In this document: piece after piece, positions 1 through 8,204 of the stretch
How positions within the stretch are numbered: the first letter of the stretch is position 1
How the letters are laid out: each line of letters begins with the position of its first letter
Assembly (NCBI GenBank): GCA_022508445.1
Contig: JAFLVG010000002.1
Location: 1-64,000, forward strand
Origin: Clostridiales bacterium
GTDB taxonomy: Bacteria > Bacillota > Clostridia > Christensenellales > Pumilibacteraceae
DNA length: 64,000 nt
Direction of reading: 5' to 3'
The notes under the pieces: model-generated
What the model was told of the DNA's origin: nothing
What the model saw: only the letters and a program-made list of their open reading frames with translations
The model's database searches: none
Translations under genes and position numbers: made by a program

Positions 1-167
1 TAATCATAGTAAATACCTTCAATAATTCATAGTTATTTTAATTTAAATGCATTTGATTCATAGTGATTTTAGAACTTCACTGTTATTAAAATAGATAGCG
101 CTTGTTATTGTAATTACGACTGAAAACGCTGAGTAAATAAAACATTCGAATAAAAATTTTTTCATCT

Positions 168-197
168 CTGACGTATGGAACATTTGATTATTATAGT
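168..197 (+). promoter_or_regulatory. Probable sigma-A promoter of the DUF2589 operon
   Basis: A -35-like CTGACG at 168-173 and a -10 TATAGT at 192-197 are separated by 18 bp. They sit about 45 bp ahead of the first gene of the operon. The match is imperfect, so this is a moderate call. The 15-bp element found again after the operon (3354-3368) overlaps the -35 region and spacer here. Confidence 0.5.
171..185 (+). repeat. 15-bp direct repeat, copy 1 (ACGTATGGAACATTT)
   Basis: This copy matches 3354-3368 (ACGTATGGAACTTTT) at 14 of 15 positions. The two copies bracket the four-gene DUF2589 operon. They could be the ends of an inserted module or a shared regulator site, since each lies upstream of a gene. 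Confidence 0.5.
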
Positions 198-240
198 GAA
201 GTTGCTATCCGGAAAGCAAAAATAATGGAGGAATAATCAA

Positions 241-1110
241 ATGTTTAATCCAGCACAGGAAATGTCAAGTATCGCCTTTGATAAAATTTTAGGCGGTGCA
301 CTCAACGCGGTAGTCAACGCGCAAAACAATTCGTCATTGACGACGGTAAACTTTATTAAGAGCGTCGGCTTCCAAAACGACGAAAACGGCAACATAGTAA
401 AACCGGTTTACGTCGATTTCAAATACCCCAAGGAAGTAGCGCCTTATCAGCCCGGCGCGCCTGCCGCGTACTACTTTACCGTTAAGAAAAAAGGAAAGAA
501 CTACGACGAGAACGCGCTGAACGGCGGAGCATACGACGTAGGCGGCGCAGAAGGCGTCGTACTTAATTTTACCGTCGATACGGACGGCGCTATTTGCGCG
601 GTCACAGTTGTCGAAGGCGCAGATAAGCTCTCCGAAAGTAGCAAATTAACGCTAAAAGAAAATGCAGGCGGCGAAGGTGCCGAGTTTGAACTCGGCAAGC
701 GTGAAGCTGTCAAGCCCGTACCTGCGGAATACCAAGAGATGACGTTGCAAGTGCCTTTGCTTACGATTGTACCCATCCCGTTTATTCGCGTGGCGTCCAC
801 GGACATAGAGCTGAACGTAAAGATAAACTCTATCAATACTTCCAGCGAGTCGTCCGATACAAACGTAAGTGCCGGCATGACGGCGTCGGCTAAATACAAA
901 AGCATTTTCGTCAGAGGGAACGTCAATATCAACGCATCGGTTTCCCATCAGAAAAAATCCTCTTCTACGGAAGAGATAAAAAAGGAGTACTCGCTCAATA
1001 TCAAAATACATGCCGTTCAGGACGACGTACCGGTTGGCATGAGCAGAATCCTCGATATACTCGAAGAAGCGATTGTGCCTAAGGCCTCCGGTCAAGCGAT
1101 TGCGGCTTAA
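241..1110 (+). CDS. DUF2589-like protein
   Basis: This 289-aa protein has no signal peptide or membrane span. Its start is set by GGAGG at 227-231, 9 nt before ATG. The N-terminus is a predicted helix running into a VDF..K.. strand. The centre (about residues 170-200) holds VPLLTIVPIPFIRV followed by DIELNVKI, the hydrophobic-strand block typical of DUF2589. The C-terminal third is Ser/Lys-rich and then beta-rich, ending in IHAVQDDVPVGMSR. DUF2589 has no established biochemical function that I know of. It is the first gene of a tight four-gene operon, and the next gene carries a shorter version of the same P-I-P strand motif, so the two may pair. The family call is by pattern only. Confidence 0.7.
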   Translation: MFNPAQEMSSIAFDKILGGALNAVVNAQNNSSLTTVNFIKSVGFQNDENGNIVKPVYVDFKYPKEVAPYQPGAPAAYYFTVKKKGKNYDENALNGGAYDVGGAEGVVLNFTVDTDGAICAVTVVEGADKLSESSKLTLKENAGGEGAEFELGKREAVKPVPAEYQEMTLQVPLLTIVPIPFIRVASTDIELNVKINSINTSSESSDTNVSAGMTASAKYKSIFVRGNVNINASVSHQKKSSSTEEIKKEYSLNIKIHAVQDDVPVGMSRILDILEEAIVPKASGQAIAA

Positions 1111-1136
1111 AAAAGAAATAGAGAGGGCTGTAATCA

Positions 1137-1997
1137 ATGGTTGAGCTTTCCACGTTTATAGGTCAAATAATTTCCGATGTAGCAACCGCGCGCACAAATG
1201 CGGATTCTTATGCGGCAAGCACCAGCGAGCGATACCATGCAGATCCGTTTGTAAAAAACATGCCCATTCCGCACTACATTATAGAGAGCGCCGAAATTGA
1301 CGTGCCTGTTATGGTAGTCGGGATAACAAAGAGTTCCGACGAGTTTGAGGGGCAGAAAGAAAAATTATTCAATGTAATCAAAACAAAGCTCCCAGTTCTA
1401 CTCGTGCGCAATTACAAATTTTCCTATGTTAAAAGTAGGGAAGCCGAAAAGGAAAAAGAGGCGGAAGAGAGCCGTTCACGCGCAAAAATGCGCGTCGAAA
1501 CCAAAAACGTTGAAGAAAAGAAAAAGAACGTTCACACGGTGTATACTGCAAATTTTTCCGACGAACTGCTGGAAGAGTTCGAGTCATCGGCAAATCAAAT
1601 CACCGAGAAAATGGTGGTGAACATAAAGAGCTACATTGATTCGTACAACTATGACCTTGTAAAAATACTCGAATTATCCGACGAGTTTATGCGGTGTCTT
1701 GAAAAAGAGATAAGAAGTGACGTTTCGACTTACAAAAAAGAGTCGTGTCCTTTTGTCGACGGCTCAGCCATAGTTTCCGCAGCAAAGTACATTGGGAATC
1801 TGATGTTCTTTGAGTTCAAAAATATTATGCGGTCTAATGCTGCCGTCCAAGTAGACGTGAACACAGTCCAGATGAACGAGTATGCTACTAAGGATTGCCT
1901 GATGCATATCAAGCTTAAGGTCAAGGAGCAGGATTTGTCGCTAATCGTTGAGGAGGGGGAGAACGGGCGCGAAAAGCGGTATCTCTCGCTATCGTAA
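1137..1997 (+). CDS. DUF2589-operon partner protein with shared PIP motif
   Basis: This 286-aa protein is probably cytoplasmic. It starts 26 nt after the upstream stop, with GAGAGGG ahead of ATG. The N-terminal helix (LSTFIGQIISDVATA) is followed at residues 43-60 by PIPHYIIESAEIDVPVMVV, which aligns with PIPFIRVASTDIELNV of the preceding protein. A divergent DUF2589 half-domain is the simplest reading. Residues about 100-130 are a highly charged Lys/Glu coiled coil. The rest is mixed alpha/beta with no recognised catalytic motif. The next gene begins on the base after its stop codon, so the two are probably translationally coupled. Function is unknown. Confidence 0.6.
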   Translation: MVELSTFIGQIISDVATARTNADSYAASTSERYHADPFVKNMPIPHYIIESAEIDVPVMVVGITKSSDEFEGQKEKLFNVIKTKLPVLLVRNYKFSYVKSREAEKEKEAEESRSRAKMRVETKNVEEKKKNVHTVYTANFSDELLEEFESSANQITEKMVVNIKSYIDSYNYDLVKILELSDEFMRCLEKEIRSDVSTYKKESCPFVDGSAIVSAAKYIGNLMFFEFKNIMRSNAAVQVDVNTVQMNEYATKDCLMHIKLKVKEQDLSLIVEEGENGREKRYLSLS

Positions 1998-2531
1998 ATG
2001 CTCAATTACGCAGTGTACTTACAACTGAATGCTATGCTTGGCGAAATATCCAAGCTGACGCCGCTACTGAAAAATGCGGTTGGCGGTTATGCTCGTTCGG
2101 CGGAAACTCTATTGTGTGCTTTTCAAAATGTTGTTGACGAACAGCGGTTGAGCCTGTCGTCCGACATTGCAATCGAGTTGCAAAAGTTGATTTCGTTTGA
2201 CGGCAAAGAGCAGACGCGTCGCAGTCCACGGAAAGAGCGTGATATGTTCGCCGTGGGCTGCGTAGAACGCGTCCGACAAAGCATTAAGACTTATCTCGAA
2301 AAATACGACAAAACGTTTTCCGAATGCGCCGACGCGTGCCGACAGCTTGCGGCGCAGATTATAGCGGTAAACGGAGATATGCCGCTTGGAGTAAATGCAG
2401 TTGATACTATGTTATCCATTGCTCGCACAACGGATGCGTTAAAGCCTTATTATGCACAGCTTGTCGGCGCAGTCGGTTTATTTAATTTAAGGGCGATATT
2501 AGATTCCGTCCTTCCGCAAATTACAAATTAA
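1998..2531 (+). CDS. Hypothetical all-helical protein
   Basis: This 177-aa protein starts directly after the preceding stop codon with no room for its own Shine-Dalgarno, so translation probably depends on reinitiation. The sequence is almost wholly amphipathic helix with no membrane span, signal or metal motif. I do not recognise a family. Its fixed place behind the two PIP-motif proteins suggests it is a partner of them. Confidence 0.65.
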   Translation: MLNYAVYLQLNAMLGEISKLTPLLKNAVGGYARSAETLLCAFQNVVDEQRLSLSSDIAIELQKLISFDGKEQTRRSPRKERDMFAVGCVERVRQSIKTYLEKYDKTFSECADACRQLAAQIIAVNGDMPLGVNAVDTMLSIARTTDALKPYYAQLVGAVGLFNLRAILDSVLPQITN

Positions 2532-2546
2532 AAAGGAGATTATAAA

Positions 2547-3284
2547 ATGATAGTTCTTAAAGGACTTGAGGACAAGGCAGAATACAGAGATGGAAATTTA
2601 GTATGCAAAAATGTATCTCTTTCATCTTTATTTTATAGTAATGATTTTCGATATAACATCGATTTAGAAGATGGTTGTTTTCAATTTGGTTGGGATTCAT
2701 TGTGTATTTTCGAAGAAGAAGATACAGGGTTTAGACTTATGAAACAGATATGCTATAAACACAATGTTGACATACCGGATATCAAGCATTTTACTCAGGT
2801 GGTAACGCGAGCCGTTGAGACTTGTACATTCGCGCATATTACTGTCGGAAATATACACATACTCGCACATTTAGATGATAATCAGTTAGAAAGAGGCTAC
2901 TATGATATTGCCGCAGAGGTGACTGCTGCAAAAATTAAATGTAACGAAAATGGAGTCATAGGCTTTTGTAGTCGTATTAACTGCGAAGACGAAGCTAAGT
3001 TTTCAAAAGATCTAAAAGATTTATGTAAAAAAGAATACAACGAATTAATACGGCATCCGGGAGATAAAAGCAATTGGCCGACCGATGAAAAAACACTGAA
3101 TAGTAAATTATTAGGTCACTTGGAAATCGGTTTATGCCGAGAAAACGGCAATGTGATATTGTTCGGGGATATTACAGATATCTCTGATATTGACAACAAA
3201 ACTATGTCAAAACCATCGCGACACTTTATAGGTCAAGAGCAGCTTTTTGCAGTCAAAGAGACGTTGAAAACATGTCACCGTTAA
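2547..3284 (+). CDS. Hypothetical protein, last gene of DUF2589 operon
   Basis: This 245-aa protein has AAGGAG ahead of ATG. It looks like a soluble mixed alpha/beta protein with several Cys and aromatic residues but no clear motif. Codon use is more AT-rich than in the three genes before it, which hints at separate origin. It ends 30 bp before a strong terminator. I do not recognise the family. Confidence 0.6.
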   Translation: MIVLKGLEDKAEYRDGNLVCKNVSLSSLFYSNDFRYNIDLEDGCFQFGWDSLCIFEEEDTGFRLMKQICYKHNVDIPDIKHFTQVVTRAVETCTFAHITVGNIHILAHLDDNQLERGYYDIAAEVTAAKIKCNENGVIGFCSRINCEDEAKFSKDLKDLCKKEYNELIRHPGDKSNWPTDEKTLNSKLLGHLEIGLCRENGNVILFGDITDISDIDNKTMSKPSRHFIGQEQLFAVKETLKTCHR

Positions 3285-3314
3285 TGGAAAACAACGATAT
3301 TTATTTTTATAAAA

Positions 3315-3345
3315 CACGCCGTCTAAAAACGGCGTGAATTTTTTT
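3315..3345 (+). terminator. Rho-independent terminator of the DUF2589 operon
   Basis: An 8-bp stem CACGCCGT/ACGGCGTG (3315-3322 with 3329-3336) has a 6-nt loop and is followed by AA and seven T's. Confidence 0.85.
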
Positions 3346-3353
3346 AGTATATA

Positions 3354-3368
3354 ACGTATGGAACTTTT
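3354..3368 (+). repeat. 15-bp direct repeat, copy 2 (ACGTATGGAACTTTT)
   Basis: This is the second copy of the element at 171-185, with one mismatch. It lies after the operon terminator and 32 bp before the next start codon. Confidence 0.5.
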
Positions 3369-3400
3369 TATTTGTAAGCTGAGAAAAAGGGGTTCGTAAT

Positions 3401-3733
3401 ATGAGCCGAAAATACGATAGACAAATAAATTTACTGAATTATTTAATGCACAGCGGAAGGACAACGATATTGAACTTATCGAGCGAGCTGGGCGTATGTA
3501 TACATACAATAAAGCGCGATATAGCCGATCTGCAATATCATTTTCCAATCTTTACATATGCCGGAAGGGGTGGCGGCGTCGAATTAAATGCTTGTTTCAG
3601 TTTTAACAGTTATCTTCTTACGCATGATAATGTATTGCTAATAAAACGGGCACTTGAATTTCTTGCCGGAACAGAAGAAGCAGGAGCTTTGGAAGCTCGT
3701 TCTTTGTTATATAAAATTTTCCATACAGATTAA
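3401..3733 (+). CDS. Small DeoR/HTH_11-type DNA-binding protein
   Basis: This 110-aa protein has GGGG upstream of ATG. Residues 5-50 (RQINLLNYLMHSG...LSSELGV.IHTIKRDIADL) form a winged helix-turn-helix of the HTH_11/DeoR type. The following strand-Gly-Gly-Gly segment matches the wing. WYL- and DeoR-type regulators normally run past 230 aa with a ligand domain, so this is either a stand-alone HTH protein or a truncated one. It precedes a decayed MATE gene and may once have regulated it. Confidence 0.65.
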   Translation: MSRKYDRQINLLNYLMHSGRTTILNLSSELGVCIHTIKRDIADLQYHFPIFTYAGRGGGVELNACFSFNSYLLTHDNVLLIKRALEFLAGTEEAGALEARSLLYKIFHTD

Positions 3734-3782
3734 TAAAGTATCTGTGATATAACTTATAATGGATTGACCGATAAACTTTGGA

Positions 3783-4246
3783 TTGCAAACTTGTATCGTC
3801 CCTGTTTTGAGCTATAATTACGAGAATAAGGACTATGCACGATGTCGAAAGATTTTAAAGGATTCGCTGATAATTGCGGCTTCGTTTATGGTGGTGGGCG
3901 TGTTCTGCTTTGAAGTGTTGCCCGTGCAGGTGATAAAATTGTTTTCAAATGATGCGGAAGTGCTTGTAATCGGCACGCCCGCGTTCAGAATAATAGGTGC
4001 AAGCTTTTTCTCGGCGGCTGCATCTTTACTGATGCCCGTATTTTTCAGGCAATCGGAAAACAGACGGCAAGCGTTCTACTGTCGCTAACGCGGCAAATCT
4101 TCTGTCTGCTCCCTATCTTCTGGCTGTTTTCACTCATTGGTTTGCAATATACATTGATAGCATTCCCCGTATCGGAAACCATTGCGGGCGGCGTAGGCTT
4201 GCTTCTCTATGCAAGGCAAGTACATAAGTGGAAACAAGAAACATAA
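3783..4246 (+). pseudogene. Decayed MATE-family efflux transporter (C-terminal relic)
   Basis: The first frame encodes the C-terminal third of a MATE transporter (PVLSYNYENKDYARCRKILK, then two hydrophobic spans). It breaks at a T5 run (4041-4045), and the protein continues in another frame as FQAIGKQTASVLLSLTRQ up to a TAA at 4244-4246. One lost T explains the shift. No N-terminal two thirds and no start codon with a ribosome site are present, so this is a fragment that is also frameshifted. An intact MATE gene lies 1.1 kb downstream. Confidence 0.75.
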
Positions 4247-4348
4247 TCGTGTTATCGACCCTATACCTCATACATAAATAAAGGCGAATATCTGTCAACA
4301 CAGGTCCAAGAAATAGTATTGTAGAGTAAAACCAATACAAAATATTAT

Positions 4349-4387
4349 AAACAAGGCTATATCGAATAGGAATAAGCCTTGTTTTTT
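4349..4387 (+). terminator. Terminator after the MATE relic
   Basis: A 10-bp perfect stem AAACAAGGCT (4349-4358) / AGCCTTGTTT (4375-4384) has a 16-nt loop and a T-rich tail to 4387. It lies between convergent genes. The T tract favours plus-strand termination. The rest of 4247-4429 shows nothing else. Confidence 0.75.
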
Positions 4388-4429
4388 GAATAAAAAGTTC
4401 CGAATTTACAATATAAAATCTATTTTTAC

Positions 4430-5305
4430 TCAAATTTTACACATATCAATAAATCTCTGTACGGCAGGTGAGGGATTTTTGGCGTACACCACGCCGTAAG
4501 GCATACGATAGTCCCATTCCATAGGGAGTGTGATTAGCGAGGGGTGAACATCTTTCCATATATCGAGCGTTTCCATAAGATAGTTGTTTTGCTCGCACTC
4601 GTTAAAAATAGGAGTGTCGTAGCGGCTCGGCGCATCGATGATTTTTACTTTCGGGTGTTTGGATAATATCTCATCACGCATTTCGTCTAAAATAGGGGAA
4701 AGACCTCGTTTTAATATCATAATGTTTTCGCCGTCCAAATCCGACCAGCATAGGCTCGTTTTCTTTGCCAAGCGGTGCTTTCTCGGAACGGCGATACGGC
4801 AAGGTATATGTTCAAGCAAAAGAATGTTGAACTTCTCTTGCCAATCCGTCGCATCGCACGGGCTGACAAAACAGTCTATTTGTTTATGCAAAGCTGTATC
4901 CAAACTGTTGGGTTCGTCGTCGATCGGCACGATTTGGATGCGATACGGGAGCGATCCGTCGTCTATGTGTGACCATAAATCCACAAGCGTTCGACAGGGG
5001 CGGAGAATAGATGTCCCAACACGAATAATCGCTTGTTCCGATTTTGCAATCTCCTTTGCTCGCGCTACTGCGCTATCGGAAAAGTCTATAATCTTTTTTG
5101 CATCATCATAGAACGAACGACCTGCCGCGGTTAAGACTACGCCTTGATTTGTGCGCTCGAACAGCTTTACGCCGACTGTTTGTTCGAGCTTATTGATACG
5201 GTTCATAATCGTAGCGGGGGTAGTATAATACAGTTCCTCGGCGGCTTTTAAGAAACTTCCCTTATCGGCTACCGTTATAAAGGTTGTTAACTCTCGACTA
5301 TACAT
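4430..5305 (-). CDS. LysR-family transcriptional regulator
   Basis: This 291-aa protein starts at ATG 5305 (MYSRELTTF). The ATG at 5338 overlaps the -10 box, so it lies upstream of the expected transcript start, whereas 5305 is preceded by GAGG. Residues 1-60 are the LysR winged HTH (SFLKAAEELY.TTPATIMNRINKLEQTVGVKLFERTNQGVVLT). The rest is the periplasmic-binding-protein-like effector domain (RVGTSILRP...). It is divergent from, and shares a promoter region with, the MATE-aldo/keto reductase-flavodoxin operon. By the usual LysR arrangement it probably controls that operon and itself. The inducer is unknown. Confidence 0.9.
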   Translation of the reverse strand: MYSRELTTFITVADKGSFLKAAEELYYTTPATIMNRINKLEQTVGVKLFERTNQGVVLTAAGRSFYDDAKKIIDFSDSAVARAKEIAKSEQAIIRVGTSILRPCRTLVDLWSHIDDGSLPYRIQIVPIDDEPNSLDTALHKQIDCFVSPCDATDWQEKFNILLLEHIPCRIAVPRKHRLAKKTSLCWSDLDGENIMILKRGLSPILDEMRDEILSKHPKVKIIDAPSRYDTPIFNECEQNNYLMETLDIWKDVHPSLITLPMEWDYRMPYGVVYAKNPSPAVQRFIDMCKI

Positions 5306-5336
5306 ACGAACCTCGCTTTTAGTTTTTCTAAAAACC

Positions 5337-5366
5337 ATTATAACATTTTGGTGGATATAAAGTCAA
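5337..5366 (-). promoter_or_regulatory. lysR promoter
   Basis: On the minus strand, TTGACT (5366-5361) and TATAAT (5342-5337) are separated by 18 bp. The expected start of transcription is near 5330, which leaves a 25-nt leader to ATG 5305. This supports the downstream lysR start. Confidence 0.7.
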
Positions 5367-5377
5367 GTTTTATATTG

Positions 5378-5390
5378 TATAATGGGATTA
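5378..5390 (+). promoter_or_regulatory. MATE operon -10 box, ATG at predicted +1
   Basis: TATAAT at 5378-5383 is followed after six bases by the ATG at 5390, which therefore sits at the predicted +1. No good -35 is visible and the region is shared with lysR, which fits activator dependence. No Shine-Dalgarno precedes the ATG, so a leaderless mRNA is likely. Confidence 0.55.
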
Positions 5391-6799
5391 TGGAAGAGAC
5401 GATTAAGAACAATAAACCGACCGGCAATCAATTTTTATTGGAAGGCTCGCCGTGGAAAGGAATTTTGAAGTTTGCTCTTCCTGTATTCTTGGGGCTTTTA
5501 TTGCAACAGCTCTATAATACTGCCGATACGATTATTGTCGGTAATTTCGAGAGCGAGGACGCGATGGCGGCGGTCGGCGCAACGGCGGTTCTCACGATGG
5601 TTTTTCTGGCGTTTGCCAACGGGTTTTCTGCCGGGGCAGGTGTAATCGTCGCGCAACTTTTCGGGGCGAAAAAGGAAGATGAAATGCGTAAAAATGCTTG
5701 TACTTCCATTTTGCTGATGATCGGCATGGGTGTTCTCTGTACAGGCATTGCGCTTTTGATTAACAGACTCGTGCTACAATACATTCTCGATACGCCTTCC
5801 GACATTTTGGATACGGCGGTTGTATATTTCAGAGTGTACGCGCTCGGATTGATATTTCAGTTTGGCTATAATATCGTGGCCGCCGTTTTGCGCGGAGTGG
5901 GGGATAGCCGCGCAACAATGTACTTTTTGCTTATTGCCGCCGTCATAAATATCGGACTTGATATATTATTTGTAGGTGTTTTTCATCTCGGTGCTTTGGG
6001 CGCGGCGCTTGCCACGGATATTTCACAAGCCGGGTGCTGTCTTGCGGCTATCATCTATATGGTTAAACGTTATCCTATTTTCCGTTGGAAACCGAAAGAA
6101 TTGACATTTGACCGGAAGCTTGCAAAAAACACGCTCAAAGTCGGATTTCCTATGGCGTTGCAACAATTTATTGTTGCTATCGGTTTGGTCTTTTTGCAAA
6201 GAGCAGTAAATAGTTACGGTAAGTTTATGACAGCATCTTTTACGGTTGCTATGCGAATTGAATCATACATACAGCTTCCTGCGTCCTCTTTGCAAGTTAC
6301 TCAATCCACATATACGGGGCAAAATCTCGGCGCAAACAATATGGAGCGAGTATCAAATGGCGCCAAACAGACTTTTTTAATGTCGGAAATTATTACGCTT
6401 GTTTTATCGGTTGTTGTATTCTTTCTTGCAAGGCAAATAACGACAGTATTTAATTTGACAGACGAGGCGACGGAATACTGCATTATACATCTTCGCACAA
6501 TAGCGATTCTTTTGCCAATTCTCGCGGCATACTTTCCGATACTCGGACTGTTTCAAGGTGCAAACAACGGTTTTAAGGCGACGATTGTCGCATCTATGGC
6601 ACTGCTTGTTAGGGTTGTAACAACATACACGCTTTGTTATCTGCCGTTTATGGGCTACCGTATAATTTGGTGGAACACTGCATTTGGTTGGGGAGTCGGT
6701 TGTCTGATCACCTGGACTTTCTACTTTGTAGGCGGCTGGAAGAAAAAATGGGACAAGTCGGCAGAGGGAGAAGAAAATGGAATACAAAACATTGAATAA
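5390..6799 (+). CDS. MATE-family multidrug efflux transporter
   Basis: This 469-aa integral membrane protein has about 12 hydrophobic spans, the normal size for MATE antiporters, which export cationic drugs or metabolites in exchange for Na+ or H+. Family signatures include LPVFLGLLLQQLYNTADTII near the N-terminus, VAAVLRGVGDSRATM near residue 170 and LPASSLQVTQSTYTGQNLGA in the second half. A TTG at 5348 would lengthen it by 14 residues but lies upstream of the -10 box, so ATG 5390 is chosen. Its 3' end overlaps the next gene by 23 bp, which points to one transcript with it. Confidence 0.93.
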   Translation: MEETIKNNKPTGNQFLLEGSPWKGILKFALPVFLGLLLQQLYNTADTIIVGNFESEDAMAAVGATAVLTMVFLAFANGFSAGAGVIVAQLFGAKKEDEMRKNACTSILLMIGMGVLCTGIALLINRLVLQYILDTPSDILDTAVVYFRVYALGLIFQFGYNIVAAVLRGVGDSRATMYFLLIAAVINIGLDILFVGVFHLGALGAALATDISQAGCCLAAIIYMVKRYPIFRWKPKELTFDRKLAKNTLKVGFPMALQQFIVAIGLVFLQRAVNSYGKFMTASFTVAMRIESYIQLPASSLQVTQSTYTGQNLGANNMERVSNGAKQTFLMSEIITLVLSVVVFFLARQITTVFNLTDEATEYCIIHLRTIAILLPILAAYFPILGLFQGANNGFKATIVASMALLVRVVTTYTLCYLPFMGYRIIWWNTAFGWGVGCLITWTFYFVGGWKKKWDKSAEGEENGIQNIE

Positions 6800-7574
6800 C
6801 GGGGTAAAAATGCCGTTACTCGGTTGTGGCACATATCAAATACCACCGCGAATAACAGAGCGGTGTGTGTCGGACGCACTAAATATAGGCTACCGATCGA
6901 TTGATACGGCTCAATGCTACGGCAACGAACGGGAAGTCGGGATTGCCTGCCGAAAATCGGGGATTGCGCGGTCGGAGTTATTCATCACAACAAAGCTATG
7001 GGCCTGCCGCGGCTATCGAGATACGGCGGATTCCATCGAAAGATCTTTGCGAGAACTCGATTTAAACTATATTGACTTACTGCTCATTCACGAGCCTACG
7101 GGTGACGTTAACGAAATCTACCGCGCGATGGAAAATGCATACAAAGACGGAAAAATACGCGCAATAGGCATATCGAATTTTTTGGAAAGCAAGTACTTGA
7201 ATATTGTCAACCATTGTAAAATTGTACCGGCTGTCAATCAAGTGGAAACGCATATCTTTCGTCAGCAGAGAAAATTGCGCGAATTGGAAGCGCAAATCGG
7301 AACGAAACATGAAAGCTGGTCGCCCTTGGCTTGCGGACAAAACAATATTTTTCGCAACACCACACTTATGAAAATTGCGAGTAATCACGGTAGGTCTGTC
7401 GCGCAAGTTGCATTGCGGTTTTTAACACAACAAGGAATTATCGTTATACCTAAATCAACTCATATCGAACGGATGGAAGAAAATCTTGCCTCGTTGGAGT
7501 TCGATCTGAATGCAAACGAAATGCGCGAGATCGAACAACTTGAAACAGGAAAGAGCTTGTTCGGTTGGTGGTAA
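6777..7574 (+). CDS. Aldo/keto reductase
   Basis: This 265-aa protein is a TIM-barrel NADPH-dependent reductase of aldehydes and ketones. The catalytic tetrad is in place: Asp and Tyr in SIDTAQCYGNE, Lys in ITTKLW and His in LLIHEP. The C-terminal cofactor loop IVIPKSTHIERMEEN is also present. The start overlaps the end of the MATE gene and GGGAG sits ahead of it. The region around IGTKHESWSPLACGQ diverges from the usual SPLG.G loop. With the MATE pump and a flavodoxin-like protein it suggests a detoxification or redox-stress operon, but the substrate cannot be told. Confidence 0.92.
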   Translation: MEYKTLNNGVKMPLLGCGTYQIPPRITERCVSDALNIGYRSIDTAQCYGNEREVGIACRKSGIARSELFITTKLWACRGYRDTADSIERSLRELDLNYIDLLLIHEPTGDVNEIYRAMENAYKDGKIRAIGISNFLESKYLNIVNHCKIVPAVNQVETHIFRQQRKLRELEAQIGTKHESWSPLACGQNNIFRNTTLMKIASNHGRSVAQVALRFLTQQGIIVIPKSTHIERMEENLASLEFDLNANEMREIEQLETGKSLFGWW

Positions 7575-7595
7575 TAAAATTAAAGGAGATTCATT

Positions 7596-8132
7596 ATGAA
7601 AATTTTAGTAATTGAAAGCAGTCCGCACAAAAACGGATCGTCGAATCTTTTGGCGGAGAACTTTGTGTGCGGAGCAAAGGAAGCGGGGAACTCCGTGACC
7701 GTTTTTGATGTTGCAAAAGCAAATATTCACCCATGCCTTGCATGTGAAGTCTGCGGAATGAACGGTCCGTGTACGCAAAAAGACGACATGGAAAAGCTGA
7801 AAGAGCTGATTTTTCAGTCCGATATGGTCGTGTTCGTTACGCCGCTTTATTACTTCGGGATGTCCGCACAGCTAAAAATAGCGATTGATCGCTGTTACAG
7901 TTTTAATAGTAAGCTCCATGCAAAGGATTTGAAAACAGCGCTTATAGCCGCTTCGTGGGACAGCAATGAAGTAAAGATGCGTCCGCTTGTCGAACACTAT
8001 AAGATGATATGTCACTATTTAGGCTTTGAAGATAAAGGTATGATAATTGGGTTAGGTTGCGGAACTCCTTCCATGACGCAGAAAACTATCTATCCGAAAA
8101 AGGCATACGAACTCGGCAAAGCAATAAAGTAA
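7596..8132 (+). CDS. Flavodoxin-fold NAD(P)H-dependent FMN reductase-like protein
   Basis: This 178-aa protein has AAAGGAG before ATG. The N-terminal ESSPHKNGSSN is the FMN phosphate-binding loop of the flavodoxin-fold NADPH-dependent FMN reductase family. ACEVCG..GPC.QKDDM and TPLYYFGMSAQLK are the other family blocks. Such proteins are cytoplasmic flavin reductases, often of quinones or iron-sulfur-related acceptors. It lies 21 bp after the aldo/keto reductase, in the same operon. Confidence 0.9.
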   Translation: MKILVIESSPHKNGSSNLLAENFVCGAKEAGNSVTVFDVAKANIHPCLACEVCGMNGPCTQKDDMEKLKELIFQSDMVVFVTPLYYFGMSAQLKIAIDRCYSFNSKLHAKDLKTALIAASWDSNEVKMRPLVEHYKMICHYLGFEDKGMIIGLGCGTPSMTQKTIYPKKAYELGKAIK

Positions 8133-8168
8133 ATAATTACAAAATGAAACAGCAAAACAAGTAAGTAT

Positions 8169-8204
8169 TTGACATAGTGCGTATTATTTCTTATAATTTA
8201 GGTA
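8169..8204 (+). promoter_or_regulatory. Perfect consensus sigma-A promoter with ATG at +1
   Basis: TTGACA (8169-8174), a 17-bp spacer and TATAAT (8192-8197) form a full consensus promoter. The ATG of the next gene is at 8204, the expected transcription start. No Shine-Dalgarno is present, so the mRNA is probably leaderless. Confidence 0.8.

Noticed and set aside
5348..5389. TTG start 14 codons upstream of the MATE gene
   Set aside because: It lies before the -10 box and adds residues not typical of the family.
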